A stretch of DNA of 45,245 nucleotides from NCBI RefSeq assembly GCF_001549985.1, contig NZ_LROZ01000025.1, forward strand, positions 1-45,245. The letters are read 5' to 3'. Numbering within the stretch: the stretch's first letter is position 1; each line of letters begins with the position of its first letter. A program made the translations under genes and the position numbers. This document shows, one piece after another, positions 16,836 through 24,447 of the stretch. Source of the DNA: Myroides odoratus (lineage in GTDB: Bacteria > Bacteroidota > Bacteroidia > Flavobacteriales > Flavobacteriaceae). The notes below the pieces were generated by a model, which was not told where the DNA came from, ran no database searches, and saw only the letters and a list, made by a program, of their open reading frames with translations.

Positions 16836-18188
16836 TTATTCTTCTTCTAATGGTTTCATGTGAAATGATTCCATGAAAGCAGTGGTATAATTACCTGCTC
16901 TATAATTTGGATCATCCATCAACTGTCTGTGGAAAGGAATTGTTGTTTTAATTCCTTCGATTACAAACTCGTCCAATGCACGTTTCATTTTGTTGATTGC
17001 TTCTTCTCTTGTTTGAGCAGTTGTGATCAACTTTGCAATCATTGAATCGTAGTTTGGCGGAATAGAGTATCCTGAATACACGTGTGTATCTAAACGTACT
17101 CCATGTCCTCCTGGCGCATGCAACGTTGTGATTCTTCCTGGAGAAGGTCTGAAGTCATTAAATGGATCTTCTGCGTTGATACGACATTCGATTGAGTGTA
17201 ATTTAGGCGTATAGTTTTTACCAGAGATTGGCACACCAGCAGCAACTAGGATTTGTTCGCGAATTAAATCGTAATCAATCACTTGTTCTGTAATTGGGTG
17301 CTCCACTTGGATACGCGTATTCATTTCCATGAAGTAGAAGTTGCGATCTTTGTCCACTAAGAACTCAATCGTTCCTGCTCCTTCGTATTTGATGAATTCA
17401 GCAGCTTTTACAGCAGCTAATCCCATCTTGTCTCTCAATTCATCCGTCATGAATGGAGAAGGAGTTTCTTCAGTAAGTTTTTGGTGACGTCTTTGGATTG
17501 AACAGTCTCTTTCAGATAAGTGACAGGCTTTACCATACGAATCTCCTACTACTTGGATTTCGATGTGACGTGGATCAACGATTAGTTTTTCCATGTACAT
17601 TCCATCATTTCCAAAAGCAGCAGCAGCTTCTTGACGAGCACTTTCCCACGCTCTCTCGATTTCTTCTTCTTTGAAGATCTCACGCATCCCTTTACCACCA
17701 CCTCCAGCAGTTGCTTTCATCATGACAGGGTAACCAATTTCTTTGGCTGTTTTCTTTGCGTGTTCTAATGACTCTAATAACCCATCAGAACCTGGAACTG
17801 TTGGTACTCCAGCTAACTTCATTGTTTCTTTAGCTGTTGCTTTGTCTCCCATTTTTTCAATCATCTCAGGAGAAGCACCGATAAATTTTACTCCGTGCTC
17901 TTGACAGATTTTAGAAAACTTTGCATTTTCAGCTAAGAAACCATATCCAGGGTGAATCGCATCAGCATTTGTGATTTCAGCTGCAGCGATAATGTTGGAA
18001 ATTTTTAAATACGATAGGTTTGAGGGTGCAGGTCCAATACATACTGCTTCGTCAGCGAAACGTACGTGAAGGCTGTCTGCATCTGCAGTTGAATAAACAG
18101 CTACAGTTTTTATTCCCATTTCTTTACACGTTCTAATGATGCGTAAAGCAATTTCACCTCTATTAGCTACTAATATTTTTTTAAACAT
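16836..18188 (-). CDS. accC: Acetyl-CoA carboxylase, biotin carboxylase subunit
   Basis: This ATP-grasp enzyme carboxylates biotin on BCCP using bicarbonate, the first half-reaction of malonyl-CoA synthesis. The 450-residue length is standard. The N-terminal MFKKILVANRGEIALRIIR is the family signature. TAGGGGKGMR near residue 162 is the ATP-binding glycine loop. SERDCSIQRRHQK near 227 and EMNTRIQVEHPITE near 291 carry the bicarbonate and biotin-site residues. It follows accB by 67 bp and ends with a strong terminator. It is complete. Confidence 0.97.
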   Translation of the reverse strand: MFKKILVANRGEIALRIIRTCKEMGIKTVAVYSTADADSLHVRFADEAVCIGPAPSNLSYLKISNIIAAAEITNADAIHPGYGFLAENAKFSKICQEHGVKFIGASPEMIEKMGDKATAKETMKLAGVPTVPGSDGLLESLEHAKKTAKEIGYPVMMKATAGGGGKGMREIFKEEEIERAWESARQEAAAAFGNDGMYMEKLIVDPRHIEIQVVGDSYGKACHLSERDCSIQRRHQKLTEETPSPFMTDELRDKMGLAAVKAAEFIKYEGAGTIEFLVDKDRNFYFMEMNTRIQVEHPITEQVIDYDLIREQILVAAGVPISGKNYTPKLHSIECRINAEDPFNDFRPSPGRITTLHAPGGHGVRLDTHVYSGYSIPPNYDSMIAKLITTAQTREEAINKMKRALDEFVIEGIKTTIPFHRQLMDDPNYRAGNYTTAFMESFHMKPLEEE

Positions 18189-18255
18189 CTTCTGAAATTT
18201 TAAATTCTAAATTGTACTTTTCTTTTTCGCAAGCAAAAAAGGGTTGTTTAATTTC

Positions 18256-18738
18256 TTAAGATGGGTCAACTAAGAATAAAGGTTGATCAAACTCAACAGG
18301 TGACGAATCGTCAACTAAGATTTTCACGATTTTACCTGATACTTCAGATTCGATTTCGTTGAATAACTTCATTGCTTCAATAACACAAACTACATCTCCA
18401 GGTTTGATTACTGTTCCTACTTCTGCGAAAGGAGCTTTGTCTGGTGCTGGTTTTCTGTAGAATGTTCCGATGATTGGAGATTTTACAGTGATGTATTTTG
18501 CATCTTCTCCTGCTTGTGGTGCAGCTGCTGGAGCTTCACTAGTTGCAACTGGTGCTGCAGCTACAGGTGCTTGTGGCATTGATGGTGCAACTGGAACTTG
18601 TTGGATATACGTTGTTTCAGTGCTTCCTGTTTCTGTCGTCTTGATGGTGATTTTAAAATCATCCATTTCTAATTTTACTTCTGTAGCTCCTGATTTCGCT
18701 ACGAATTTGATTAGGTTTTGAATTTCTTTAATGTCCAT
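18256..18738 (-). CDS. accB: Acetyl-CoA carboxylase biotin carboxyl carrier protein
   Basis: This protein carries the biotin that shuttles CO2 between biotin carboxylase and carboxyltransferase. It is 160 residues long. The biotinylation motif EAMKLFNE has the acceptor lysine at K124. The N-terminal dimer region is followed by an Ala/Pro-rich flexible linker (about 48-78) and the C-terminal biotinyl domain with its 'thumb' segment. It lies 35 bp downstream of fabH and 67 bp before accC. Confidence 0.97.
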   Translation of the reverse strand: MDIKEIQNLIKFVAKSGATEVKLEMDDFKITIKTTETGSTETTYIQQVPVAPSMPQAPVAAAPVATSEAPAAAPQAGEDAKYITVKSPIIGTFYRKPAPDKAPFAEVGTVIKPGDVVCVIEAMKLFNEIESEVSGKIVKILVDDSSPVEFDQPLFLVDPS

Positions 18739-18773
18739 ACTAATGTATTGGTTAGTTGTTTTTCCTAAATTAA

Positions 18774-19769
18774 TTAACTATTGTAAGCCCACTTTAAATA
18801 TATTGATCCCCATGTGAATCCTCCACCAAAGGTAGCAAAGATAATATTATCACCTTTCTTTAATTGGTTTTCATAATCACATAATAATAAGGGTAAAGTA
18901 GCAGAGGTTGTATTTCCGTATCGCTCGATGTTCATTAGAACTTTAGAATCGTCCACTCCCATGCGGTGAGCAGTAGCATCGATAATGCGTTTGTTTGCTT
19001 GATGTGCAGCCAACCAATTTACATCACTGTGTGTTAAATTGTTGCGTTGCATGATTTTCTCACTGACATCAGCCATGTTTGATACGGCATATTTGAAAAC
19101 AGTTTTTCCGTCTTGGAAAACATAGTGTTGTTTATTGGCAACTGTTTCAGCACTTGCTGGTAAAATAGAACCACCAGCGTCAATTTTTAAGTATTCTCTT
19201 CCGATTCCGTCACTTCGTAGATATTCATCTATAATTCCGTAACCATCCGTATTGGGTTCAAATAAAACTGCTCCGGCAGCATCTCCAAAAATAATGCAAG
19301 TTGCACGATCCGTATAATCGATAATAGAGGACATTTTATCCGATCCGATTAACAGTACTTTTTTGTATTTACCAGATTCGATATAAGCAGAAGCAACAGA
19401 CATTCCATATAAGAAGCTTGAACAAGCCGCTTGTAAATCGAAAGCAAAAGCATTCGTAGCACCAATTTGTGAAGCTACATATACTCCTGTGATAGCTACA
19501 GGCATGTCTGGAGTAGCGGTTGATAATAGGACTAAGTCTATTTCTTTCGGATCTACTCCTGATTTTTTAATTAGATTCTCCGCAGCTTTGATAGCCATAT
19601 ACGAAGAGCCTTGTCCAGGTTCTTTAAGAATGCGACGTTCTTTAATTCCTGTTCGAGAGGTTATCCACTCGTCGTTAGTTTCAACCATTTTCTCTAAATC
19701 CGCGTTGGTTAACTTTGTCTCGGGCAAATAACAACCAACAGCAGTAATGGCTGCATGTATTTTTGTCAT
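18774..19769 (-). CDS. fabH: Beta-ketoacyl-ACP synthase III
   Basis: FabH condenses acetyl-CoA or a branched acyl-CoA with malonyl-ACP to start fatty acid synthesis. I choose the ATG at 19769 (331 residues, MTKIHAAITAVGCYLP), because FabH proteins begin close to this strand. An upstream ATG at 19802 would add 11 residues. With this start the catalytic triad is C116 (AACSSF), H256 (AAHQAN) and N286 (YGNTTS). It is first in an operon with accB and accC, so chain initiation and malonyl-CoA supply are made together. Confidence 0.96.
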   Translation of the reverse strand: MTKIHAAITAVGCYLPETKLTNADLEKMVETNDEWITSRTGIKERRILKEPGQGSSYMAIKAAENLIKKSGVDPKEIDLVLLSTATPDMPVAITGVYVASQIGATNAFAFDLQAACSSFLYGMSVASAYIESGKYKKVLLIGSDKMSSIIDYTDRATCIIFGDAAGAVLFEPNTDGYGIIDEYLRSDGIGREYLKIDAGGSILPASAETVANKQHYVFQDGKTVFKYAVSNMADVSEKIMQRNNLTHSDVNWLAAHQANKRIIDATAHRMGVDDSKVLMNIERYGNTTSATLPLLLCDYENQLKKGDNIIFATFGGGFTWGSIYLKWAYNS

Positions 19770-19881
19770 ATGGTGTTGCTTTACTTTATAAAAACATTCC
19801 AAAAAGAAGCGAAAATTACGAAAAAAAAACGAACTGGAGCCTTTTTAAGTCTTAAAACTCGCTCTCTTGGTAAATTTCGGC

Positions 19882-19912
19882 AAAAAAAAACTCTCACACA
19901 TTGTGAGAGTTT
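19882..19912 (-). terminator. Terminator between rpmF and fabH
   Basis: AAACTCTCACA (19888-19898) and TGTGAGAGTTT (19902-19912) form a perfect stem with a CAT loop. The nine-A run at 19882-19890 gives the U tail on the minus strand. It lies 19 bp after rpmF and splits pdxA-yceD-rpmF from fabH-accB-accC, although leaky readthrough is possible. Confidence 0.9.
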
Positions 19913-19930
19913 ATTGTGTTTTTGAAAAGC

Positions 19931-20128
19931 TTATGCTTCTACTGCTGTTGTTTTGTCTATTACAACTTGTCCTCTGTAGTAAAGTTTTCCTTCGTGCCAG
20001 TAAGCTCTGTGGAATAAGTGAGCTTCACCAGTAACAGGACAAGTAGCGATAGTTGGAGCTACAGCTTTGTAGTGTGTTCTTCTTTTATCTCTTCTTGTTT
20101 TCGAGGTCTTTCTCTTAGGATGTGCCAT
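19931..20128 (-). CDS. rpmF: 50S ribosomal protein L32
   Basis: This 65-residue ribosomal protein of the large subunit begins MAHPKRKTSKTRRDKRRTHY, the L32 signature. The middle has a single cysteine in CPVTGEAHLFHRAYW and lacks the two C-x2-C zinc-binding pairs of zinc-ribbon L32, so it is a zinc-independent form. It lies 9 bp after the DUF177 gene, the pairing seen across many bacteria. Confidence 0.97.
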   Translation of the reverse strand: MAHPKRKTSKTRRDKRRTHYKAVAPTIATCPVTGEAHLFHRAYWHEGKLYYRGQVVIDKTTAVEA

Positions 20129-20137
20129 TTTACTATA

Positions 20138-20713
20138 TTATTTATCCGTTAATAGTTTTTTTAATTTTTCCCATCTAGGGTCTATATCTGCCTTGTCTGA
20201 ATCACTTGTCGTTTCTTCTTCTTGTGATTCTTCCATTTCATTGTCTTCGTATTCGTCGTCTCCAAATAAAAAATCAAATTCTTCTTCATCGAAGTCTTCG
20301 TTTTCTGCTGCTTCTGGGCTCACTCGTTTGACAGGAATGGATAACACAACTAGTTCGTAGATGTATTGGGAGAGCTTAATCTCGTATTCATTCATTGGGA
20401 GGATGAGTATTTCATCGTGATCGTCATTGAATTCTTCTCCAAATTTTACAACTAGATTGAATTCATTCTCAATAGGAAGATCAAAATCTTCATTTGTGAC
20501 ATCACAAGGAACGTTTACAACTCCTTTTGCCTTAAAGTTTACCTCTAAAAGGGTAGCTTTTTTATTTAAAAGAACGCTAATATTTGCTTCTATACGGTTG
20601 AAATCATCATAGTCGTAATTTTTAAAAAAATCACTATCTATTTGATATTCAAAAGTATGTTCTCCATTTTTCAATCCTATGAAGGATATCGAATATGTTT
20701 TTTCAGTATTCAT
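20138..20713 (-). CDS. YceD/DUF177 family protein
   Basis: This is a YceD-type protein, known in other bacteria for involvement in 23S rRNA accumulation and for lying beside rpmF. I choose the ATG at 20713 (191 residues, MNTEKTYSISFIGLKNGEH). A farther ATG at 20737 would add eight residues that look like leader sequence. The fold region spans roughly residues 1-140; CDVTNEDFDLPIENEFNLVVKFGEEF contains the usual conserved acidic segment. The tail from about 140 is extremely acidic, with runs of Asp and Glu. It lies 9 bp before rpmF and downstream of pdxA. Confidence 0.9.
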   Translation of the reverse strand: MNTEKTYSISFIGLKNGEHTFEYQIDSDFFKNYDYDDFNRIEANISVLLNKKATLLEVNFKAKGVVNVPCDVTNEDFDLPIENEFNLVVKFGEEFNDDHDEILILPMNEYEIKLSQYIYELVVLSIPVKRVSPEAAENEDFDEEEFDFLFGDDEYEDNEMEESQEEETTSDSDKADIDPRWEKLKKLLTDK

Positions 20714-20763
20714 CAAATACATGATTTGAGCGTGCAAAGATAAAAAATTATTATTATTACAAG

Positions 20764-21834
20764 CTAATTATCAAATTTTTTTGTATTATTTTCTTTTTCT
20801 TGGGGCATGAGTGGGTTGCTCTTAGCTTCAATGTTTCGGCTTCGGTTTCTGAAAACATCAAGGGCTAAGTACAAGGCCTCGCGAAAAGAAGTAGGGTCAG
20901 CTAGGTTTTTACCTGCTATATCATAAGCGGTTCCATGATCAGGCGAAGTTCTAATTTTAGTTAGACCTGCGGTATAATTTACCCCTTTGCTGAAGGAAAG
21001 CGCTTTGAAAGGTGCTAAGCCCTGGTCGTGATAACACGCAATGACTGCGTCAAAGCTGTTGTAAAGTTGTGATCCAAAAAAGCCATCTGCTGGAAATGGA
21101 CCTGATACGAGTATGCCTTCTTCTGCTAGTTTAGTTATCGTTGGTTTGATGATTTCTTGCTCTTCCGTTCCAATAACGCCTTCGTCTCCTGCATGCGGAT
21201 TAAGTCCTAAAACAGCAATACGTGGATTGAAGATATTGAAATCGTTCATCAGTGCCTCGCGAATTGTTTTTACTTTTTCTTCGATGCGCTGTGGTGTAAT
21301 CGCCTGTGCAACGTCTTTTAAAGGAAGGTGATCGGTTAATAATCCCACTTTTAAATCGTCGCTAACCAAAAGCATCAAGGCATTACCTTCTAACTGTTCG
21401 TTTAGGTAATTCGTGTGCCCTGGGTGTTTGAATTCTTCCGATTGGGTGTTGTATTTGTTAATCGGTGCAGTGATTAAAATATCAATTTCATCATTTTTTA
21501 ATGCTTCTGTAGCTGCAACAAATGATTTGATGGCGTAACCGCCTACAATCGGATCGTTCTCACCAAAGTTGATGTTAACGTTCTCTTTCCATAGGTTTAA
21601 TACATTAAGCTTACCTGTGATAACTTGATCTAAACTATCAATGCCTTGAAAATTCACATTGCTATTGATGTTCTTTTTAATATAAGATAAGGGCTTTGAA
21701 CTACCGAAAATAACGGGCGTACAGAGCTCAAGCATTCTGTTGTCTTCGAAACATTTAAGGATAACTTCGGGTCCAATACCGTTTAAATCGCCTATTGATA
21801 TACCTACCCTAACATTTTCTTCTTTATGGCTCAT
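20764..21834 (-). CDS. pdxA: 4-hydroxythreonine-4-phosphate dehydrogenase
   Basis: PdxA oxidises 4-phosphohydroxy-L-threonine in the DXP-dependent branch of pyridoxal phosphate synthesis. The ATG at 21834 gives 356 residues and begins MSHKEENVRVGISIGDLNGIG; other PdxA proteins start near this strand. An open frame continues upstream to 21960 but crosses ribE on the other strand and the -7 box at 21867-21874, so I reject that extension. Metal-binding histidines lie in GHTNYL, CYHDQGLAPFKAL and SPDHGTAYD. It is probably cotranscribed with the DUF177 gene and rpmF. Confidence 0.95.
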   Translation of the reverse strand: MSHKEENVRVGISIGDLNGIGPEVILKCFEDNRMLELCTPVIFGSSKPLSYIKKNINSNVNFQGIDSLDQVITGKLNVLNLWKENVNINFGENDPIVGGYAIKSFVAATEALKNDEIDILITAPINKYNTQSEEFKHPGHTNYLNEQLEGNALMLLVSDDLKVGLLTDHLPLKDVAQAITPQRIEEKVKTIREALMNDFNIFNPRIAVLGLNPHAGDEGVIGTEEQEIIKPTITKLAEEGILVSGPFPADGFFGSQLYNSFDAVIACYHDQGLAPFKALSFSKGVNYTAGLTKIRTSPDHGTAYDIAGKNLADPTSFREALYLALDVFRNRSRNIEAKSNPLMPQEKENNTKKFDN

Positions 21835-21854
21835 AGTTTCGTATAAATTATTAG

Positions 21855-21862
21855 TAATTTTG
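21855..21862 (+). promoter_or_regulatory. -7 promoter box of ribE
   Basis: TAATTTTG matches TAnnTTTG and lies 29 bp before the ribE ATG. No clear TTG is found 19 bases upstream. It sits five bases from the opposing pdxA box. Confidence 0.5.
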
Positions 21863-21866
21863 AAAA

Positions 21867-21874
21867 CAAATTTA
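21867..21874 (-). promoter_or_regulatory. -7 promoter box of pdxA
   Basis: TAAATTTG on the minus strand matches TAnnTTTG and lies 32 bp before the pdxA ATG at 21834. No clear -33 TTG is found. It is back to back with the ribE box, so the two promoters may compete for polymerase. Confidence 0.5.
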
Positions 21875-21891
21875 ATAAAATAAATGGAGTA

Positions 21892-22485
21892 ATGTTTACA
21901 GGAATTGTTGAAGAAATTGCAATCGTTAAAAATATTGCACGAGAAAAAGAAAATATACACCTAACTGTGTCGTGTTCATTTGCTGATGAACTGAAGATTG
22001 ATCAGAGTGTTTTACACAATGGAATATGTTTAACAGTTGTGGCGATTGAAAACGAAACCTTTACTGTGACGGCTATTAAAGAAACCATTGATGTTACTAC
22101 AATCGGACAGTGGAAAATCGGACAAGAAATTAATGTTGAACGCGGAATGTTGGCGAATGCACGCTTAGATGGGCATATTGTGCAAGGACACGTAGATACT
22201 GTTGGACGTTGTGTGTCTATTGAAGATGCCAATGGGAGTACTTATTACGGATTTGAGTTTGACAAAAGCGTAAAGCATACGACCATTTCTAAAGGGTCAA
22301 TTACCATTGATGGAACGAGCTTGACTGTGGTGGATTCTGGAATTAATACATTCAGTGTTGCCATTATTCCGTATACAAAAGAGCATACTATTTTCAAACA
22401 TTATGAAATAGGACAAGAGGTTAACTTGGAATTTGATGTTATCGGAAAGTATGTGGAGAAATTACTGCACATTAGGAGTATTTAA
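21892..22485 (+). CDS. ribE: Riboflavin synthase, alpha subunit
   Basis: This enzyme dismutates two 6,7-dimethyl-8-ribityllumazine molecules into riboflavin. It is 197 residues long and starts with the family hallmark MFTGIVEEI. Two lumazine-binding repeats are visible, about residues 1-95 and 96-190. GHIVQGHVDTVG lies at the repeat junction and TSLTVVD is in the second repeat. It is divergent from pdxA, a frequent arrangement in this family. Confidence 0.96.
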   Translation: MFTGIVEEIAIVKNIAREKENIHLTVSCSFADELKIDQSVLHNGICLTVVAIENETFTVTAIKETIDVTTIGQWKIGQEINVERGMLANARLDGHIVQGHVDTVGRCVSIEDANGSTYYGFEFDKSVKHTTISKGSITIDGTSLTVVDSGINTFSVAIIPYTKEHTIFKHYEIGQEVNLEFDVIGKYVEKLLHIRSI

Positions 22486-22526
22486 GGACTTTTTGTTAAA
22501 AATTCGATGTATTTGTTCCTATCTAT

Positions 22527-22534
22527 TACATTTG
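22527..22534 (+). promoter_or_regulatory. -7 promoter box of the ECF sigma operon
   Basis: TACATTTG matches TAnnTTTG, 17 bp before the sigma factor ATG. No -33 TTG occurs at the right spacing. The trio therefore seems to be transcribed at least partly by the housekeeping sigma. Confidence 0.5.
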
Positions 22535-22551
22535 AATTGTAAAACAGTTAT

Positions 22552-23136
22552 ATGAAAATGGATGTGCAAAGTCAAAACTTTGTTTCGATGACGGATGAGG
22601 AGTTGGTGCAATTCATCATTCACAATGGAAATACAAGTTTATTTGGTATTCTTTATGACCGGTATGGACAGAAAGTCTATCAAAAATGTTTGGGATTCGC
22701 TGAGTCCCGGGATGCTGCAGAGGATTTGACGCAAGATGTTTTCGTGAAATTATACCTTAATTTAAAGTCATTTAGGGGGGAGTCGAAATTTTCAACTTGG
22801 CTTTATTCATTTACGTATAATCATTGCGTTAATTATTCGAAGTCTATTTTAAAGCGGCAAAGAGATAATGTGGAATTACAGGAAGAAGCAATGTATGTTT
22901 CTACTGCAGACGAGGAAGTGACCGATGAAGAGATTTTTTCATTAACAGTTGAAAAACTTCAAGAAGCACTGAGCTTAATTGATCCTGAGGATAAAATCGT
23001 TTTATTAATGAAGTATCAAGATGATAAGTCGATACGAGAAATAGCACAACTACTTGAACTAGGAGAAAGTGCTGTTAAAATGAGATTACACAGGGCTAAA
23101 AAGAAGATTGTAGAATTATATAATTCGTTGTCATAA
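22552..23136 (+). CDS. RNA polymerase ECF-type sigma factor
   Basis: This 194-residue sigma-70 family factor has only regions 2 and 4. Region 2 spans about residues 25-95 (LYDRYGQKVYQKC, AEDLTQDVFVKLY, FSTWLYSFTYNHCVN). Region 4 spans about 130-185 (KIVLLMKYQDDKSIREIAQLLE, then GESAVKMRLHRAKKKI as the helix-turn-helix). Its stop overlaps the next ATG (TAATG), so the next gene is translationally coupled. No classical membrane anti-sigma follows; instead there is a small soluble protein and an MscS-like protein. The signal it answers is unknown. Confidence 0.94.
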   Translation: MKMDVQSQNFVSMTDEELVQFIIHNGNTSLFGILYDRYGQKVYQKCLGFAESRDAAEDLTQDVFVKLYLNLKSFRGESKFSTWLYSFTYNHCVNYSKSILKRQRDNVELQEEAMYVSTADEEVTDEEIFSLTVEKLQEALSLIDPEDKIVLLMKYQDDKSIREIAQLLELGESAVKMRLHRAKKKIVELYNSLS

Positions 23137-23366
23137 TGGAGAATCCTTTTAAGAAAATACTGCAAGACGAGAAATTGCCGGACTATCTGAAAGATCGGGT
23201 GATTGACAATTTGAATTTTATTAAACTTTCTTTAGACGTGTCCGAACTTTATACGGTTCAAGTGCCCAAAGTGGTTGAATCATTTATAGGAGATGTTGAT
23301 AAAGAGAAAGAAAAGAAAATAATAGAAAGAATTAAAAAAGAAGATCATGATGGAGAAATTATATAG
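23136..23366 (+). CDS. Small hydrophilic protein coupled to the ECF sigma factor
   Basis: This 76-residue protein has no recognised domain, no membrane span and no signal peptide. It is rich in Lys and Glu, with predicted helices at residues 1-35 and 55-76. Its ATG overlaps the sigma factor stop by one base and its 3' end overlaps the next gene by 20 bp, so all three are made from one coupled message. Position and size would suit a cytosolic sigma partner or anti-sigma, but no anti-sigma motif (such as a zinc HxxxCxxC) is present. That idea is inference from context. Confidence 0.75.
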   Translation: MENPFKKILQDEKLPDYLKDRVIDNLNFIKLSLDVSELYTVQVPKVVESFIGDVDKEKEKKIIERIKKEDHDGEII

Positions 23367-24174
23367 TTTTGAATATCCAAGTGAGATGATTAACGATGTG
23401 ATGAATTCACTTGTTAAAGGTGTTTTTGGTTTTCTGCTCATTGCAGGTTATGTGCTGCTTTGTTGGCTCATGCTCAAGCTTTTTTCCTATGTCCTTAAAA
23501 AGATGTTTAAACTGATTCGTTTAGACCGAATACAAGAAGGATTAGATGACAATGAGTTTTTGAGCAAAATCAAGATTAGAGTAAAAGTTGATGCTATTCT
23601 GCTCTTCTTTGTCAAGGTTTTCCTTGTGTTTTTAATGGTGTTGATCGGAGCAGAGCTTTTCGGCTTAGCTATTGTTTCGCGCGAAATTGGTAATCTGATG
23701 ATGTTTGTGCCAAAGCTGTTCGTGGCTTTGCTGATTTTTATTGGTGGATTGTACTTCGCTTCTTGGATTAAGAAGGTAATTGTAGAAGTGCTGAAAGCGG
23801 TAGATTTCGTTGGTGCACGAATGATCGGAAATATTCTGTTCTACTTGATTTTGATTTTCGTCGTGATTACGACATTGAATCAAATGGGAATCGATACGTC
23901 TATTATTACAAGTAATATCTCTATTATTATAGGGGCTATCTTATTGACTGTTGCACTATCATTAGGATTGGGTGCAAAGGATGTTGTAACAAAACTATTG
24001 TACTCTTTCTATGCGAGAAAAAATTTAGAAGTTGGACAATATATCGGTATCAATGGTTTAAAAGGCTATGTGATTTCTATTGATAATATTTATTTGTGTT
24101 TACTAGTGGATGGGAAAAAGAATTACATTCCAATTAAGACGGTTTCAGAAAGTCATATTGAAATATTAAAATAA
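23347..24174 (+). CDS. MscS-like mechanosensitive channel family protein
   Basis: This 275-residue membrane protein has about four to five predicted spans between residues 15 and 225. The segment ALSLGLGAKDVVTKLLYSFY near residue 200 resembles the MscS pore helix and its GxG packing. The following LEVGQYIGINGLKGYVISID is the start of the MscS beta domain. The C-terminal cytosolic domain is very short, so a full MscS vestibule is lacking. The start at 23347 overlaps the previous gene by 20 bp; ATG at 23350 is an equal alternative. It could sense membrane tension for the sigma factor system, which is speculation. Confidence 0.82.
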   Translation: MMEKLYSFEYPSEMINDVMNSLVKGVFGFLLIAGYVLLCWLMLKLFSYVLKKMFKLIRLDRIQEGLDDNEFLSKIKIRVKVDAILLFFVKVFLVFLMVLIGAELFGLAIVSREIGNLMMFVPKLFVALLIFIGGLYFASWIKKVIVEVLKAVDFVGARMIGNILFYLILIFVVITTLNQMGIDTSIITSNISIIIGAILLTVALSLGLGAKDVVTKLLYSFYARKNLEVGQYIGINGLKGYVISIDNIYLCLLVDGKKNYIPIKTVSESHIEILK

Positions 24175-24360
24175 AAAAATGCCTTTTTTGGGAGATGGGA
24201 GAAGGGAAATTGGAGAAGGGAAATCGTAGCGAAGCGAAAATCGGAACGTAGTGTAGATTCATCGAACACCAAAGGCAATATAAACTAGGTGAGATAAATG
24301 GGAGCGAAGCGTAGATTCATTGAACACCAAAACCAATATGAACTAGGTAAGATATATTCA
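24175..24360. repeat. Degenerate intergenic repeats
   Basis: GTAGATTCAT-GAACACCAAA-type units recur at 24253 and 24311 (58-bp period), with a shortened third copy near 24356. Each is followed by AATAT-AACTAGGT-AGATA. Before them lie purine-rich GGAGAAGGGAAA copies, whose inverted complement is at 24426-24445. No reading frame fits. This looks like a decayed dispersed-repeat cluster typical of intergenic ends. Confidence 0.6.
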
Positions 24361-24369
24361 TTGAGTACC

Positions 24370-24407
24370 AAAAAAGGGCAATCTTGCATTTAAGATTGCC
24401 CTTTTTT
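24370..24407. terminator. Bidirectional terminator between the MscS-like gene and usp
   Basis: AAAAAAGGGCAATCTT (24370-24385) pairs perfectly with AAGATTGCCCTTTTTT (24392-24407) around a six-base loop. It ends both the plus-strand ECF operon and the minus-strand universal stress gene. Confidence 0.93.
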
Positions 24408-24447
24408 ATTGAATATTTTTACTCATCTCCCTTCTCCCCTTCTCCAA

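Noticed and set aside
21835..21960. Longer pdxA start at 21960
   Set aside because: It would overlap the divergent ribE gene and the pdxA -7 box; the family start is at 21834.
24253..24360. Possible CRISPR-like array
   Set aside because: The repeat spacing is irregular (58 then about 41 bp), the copies are degenerate, the 'spacers' are themselves similar, and no cas gene is present.
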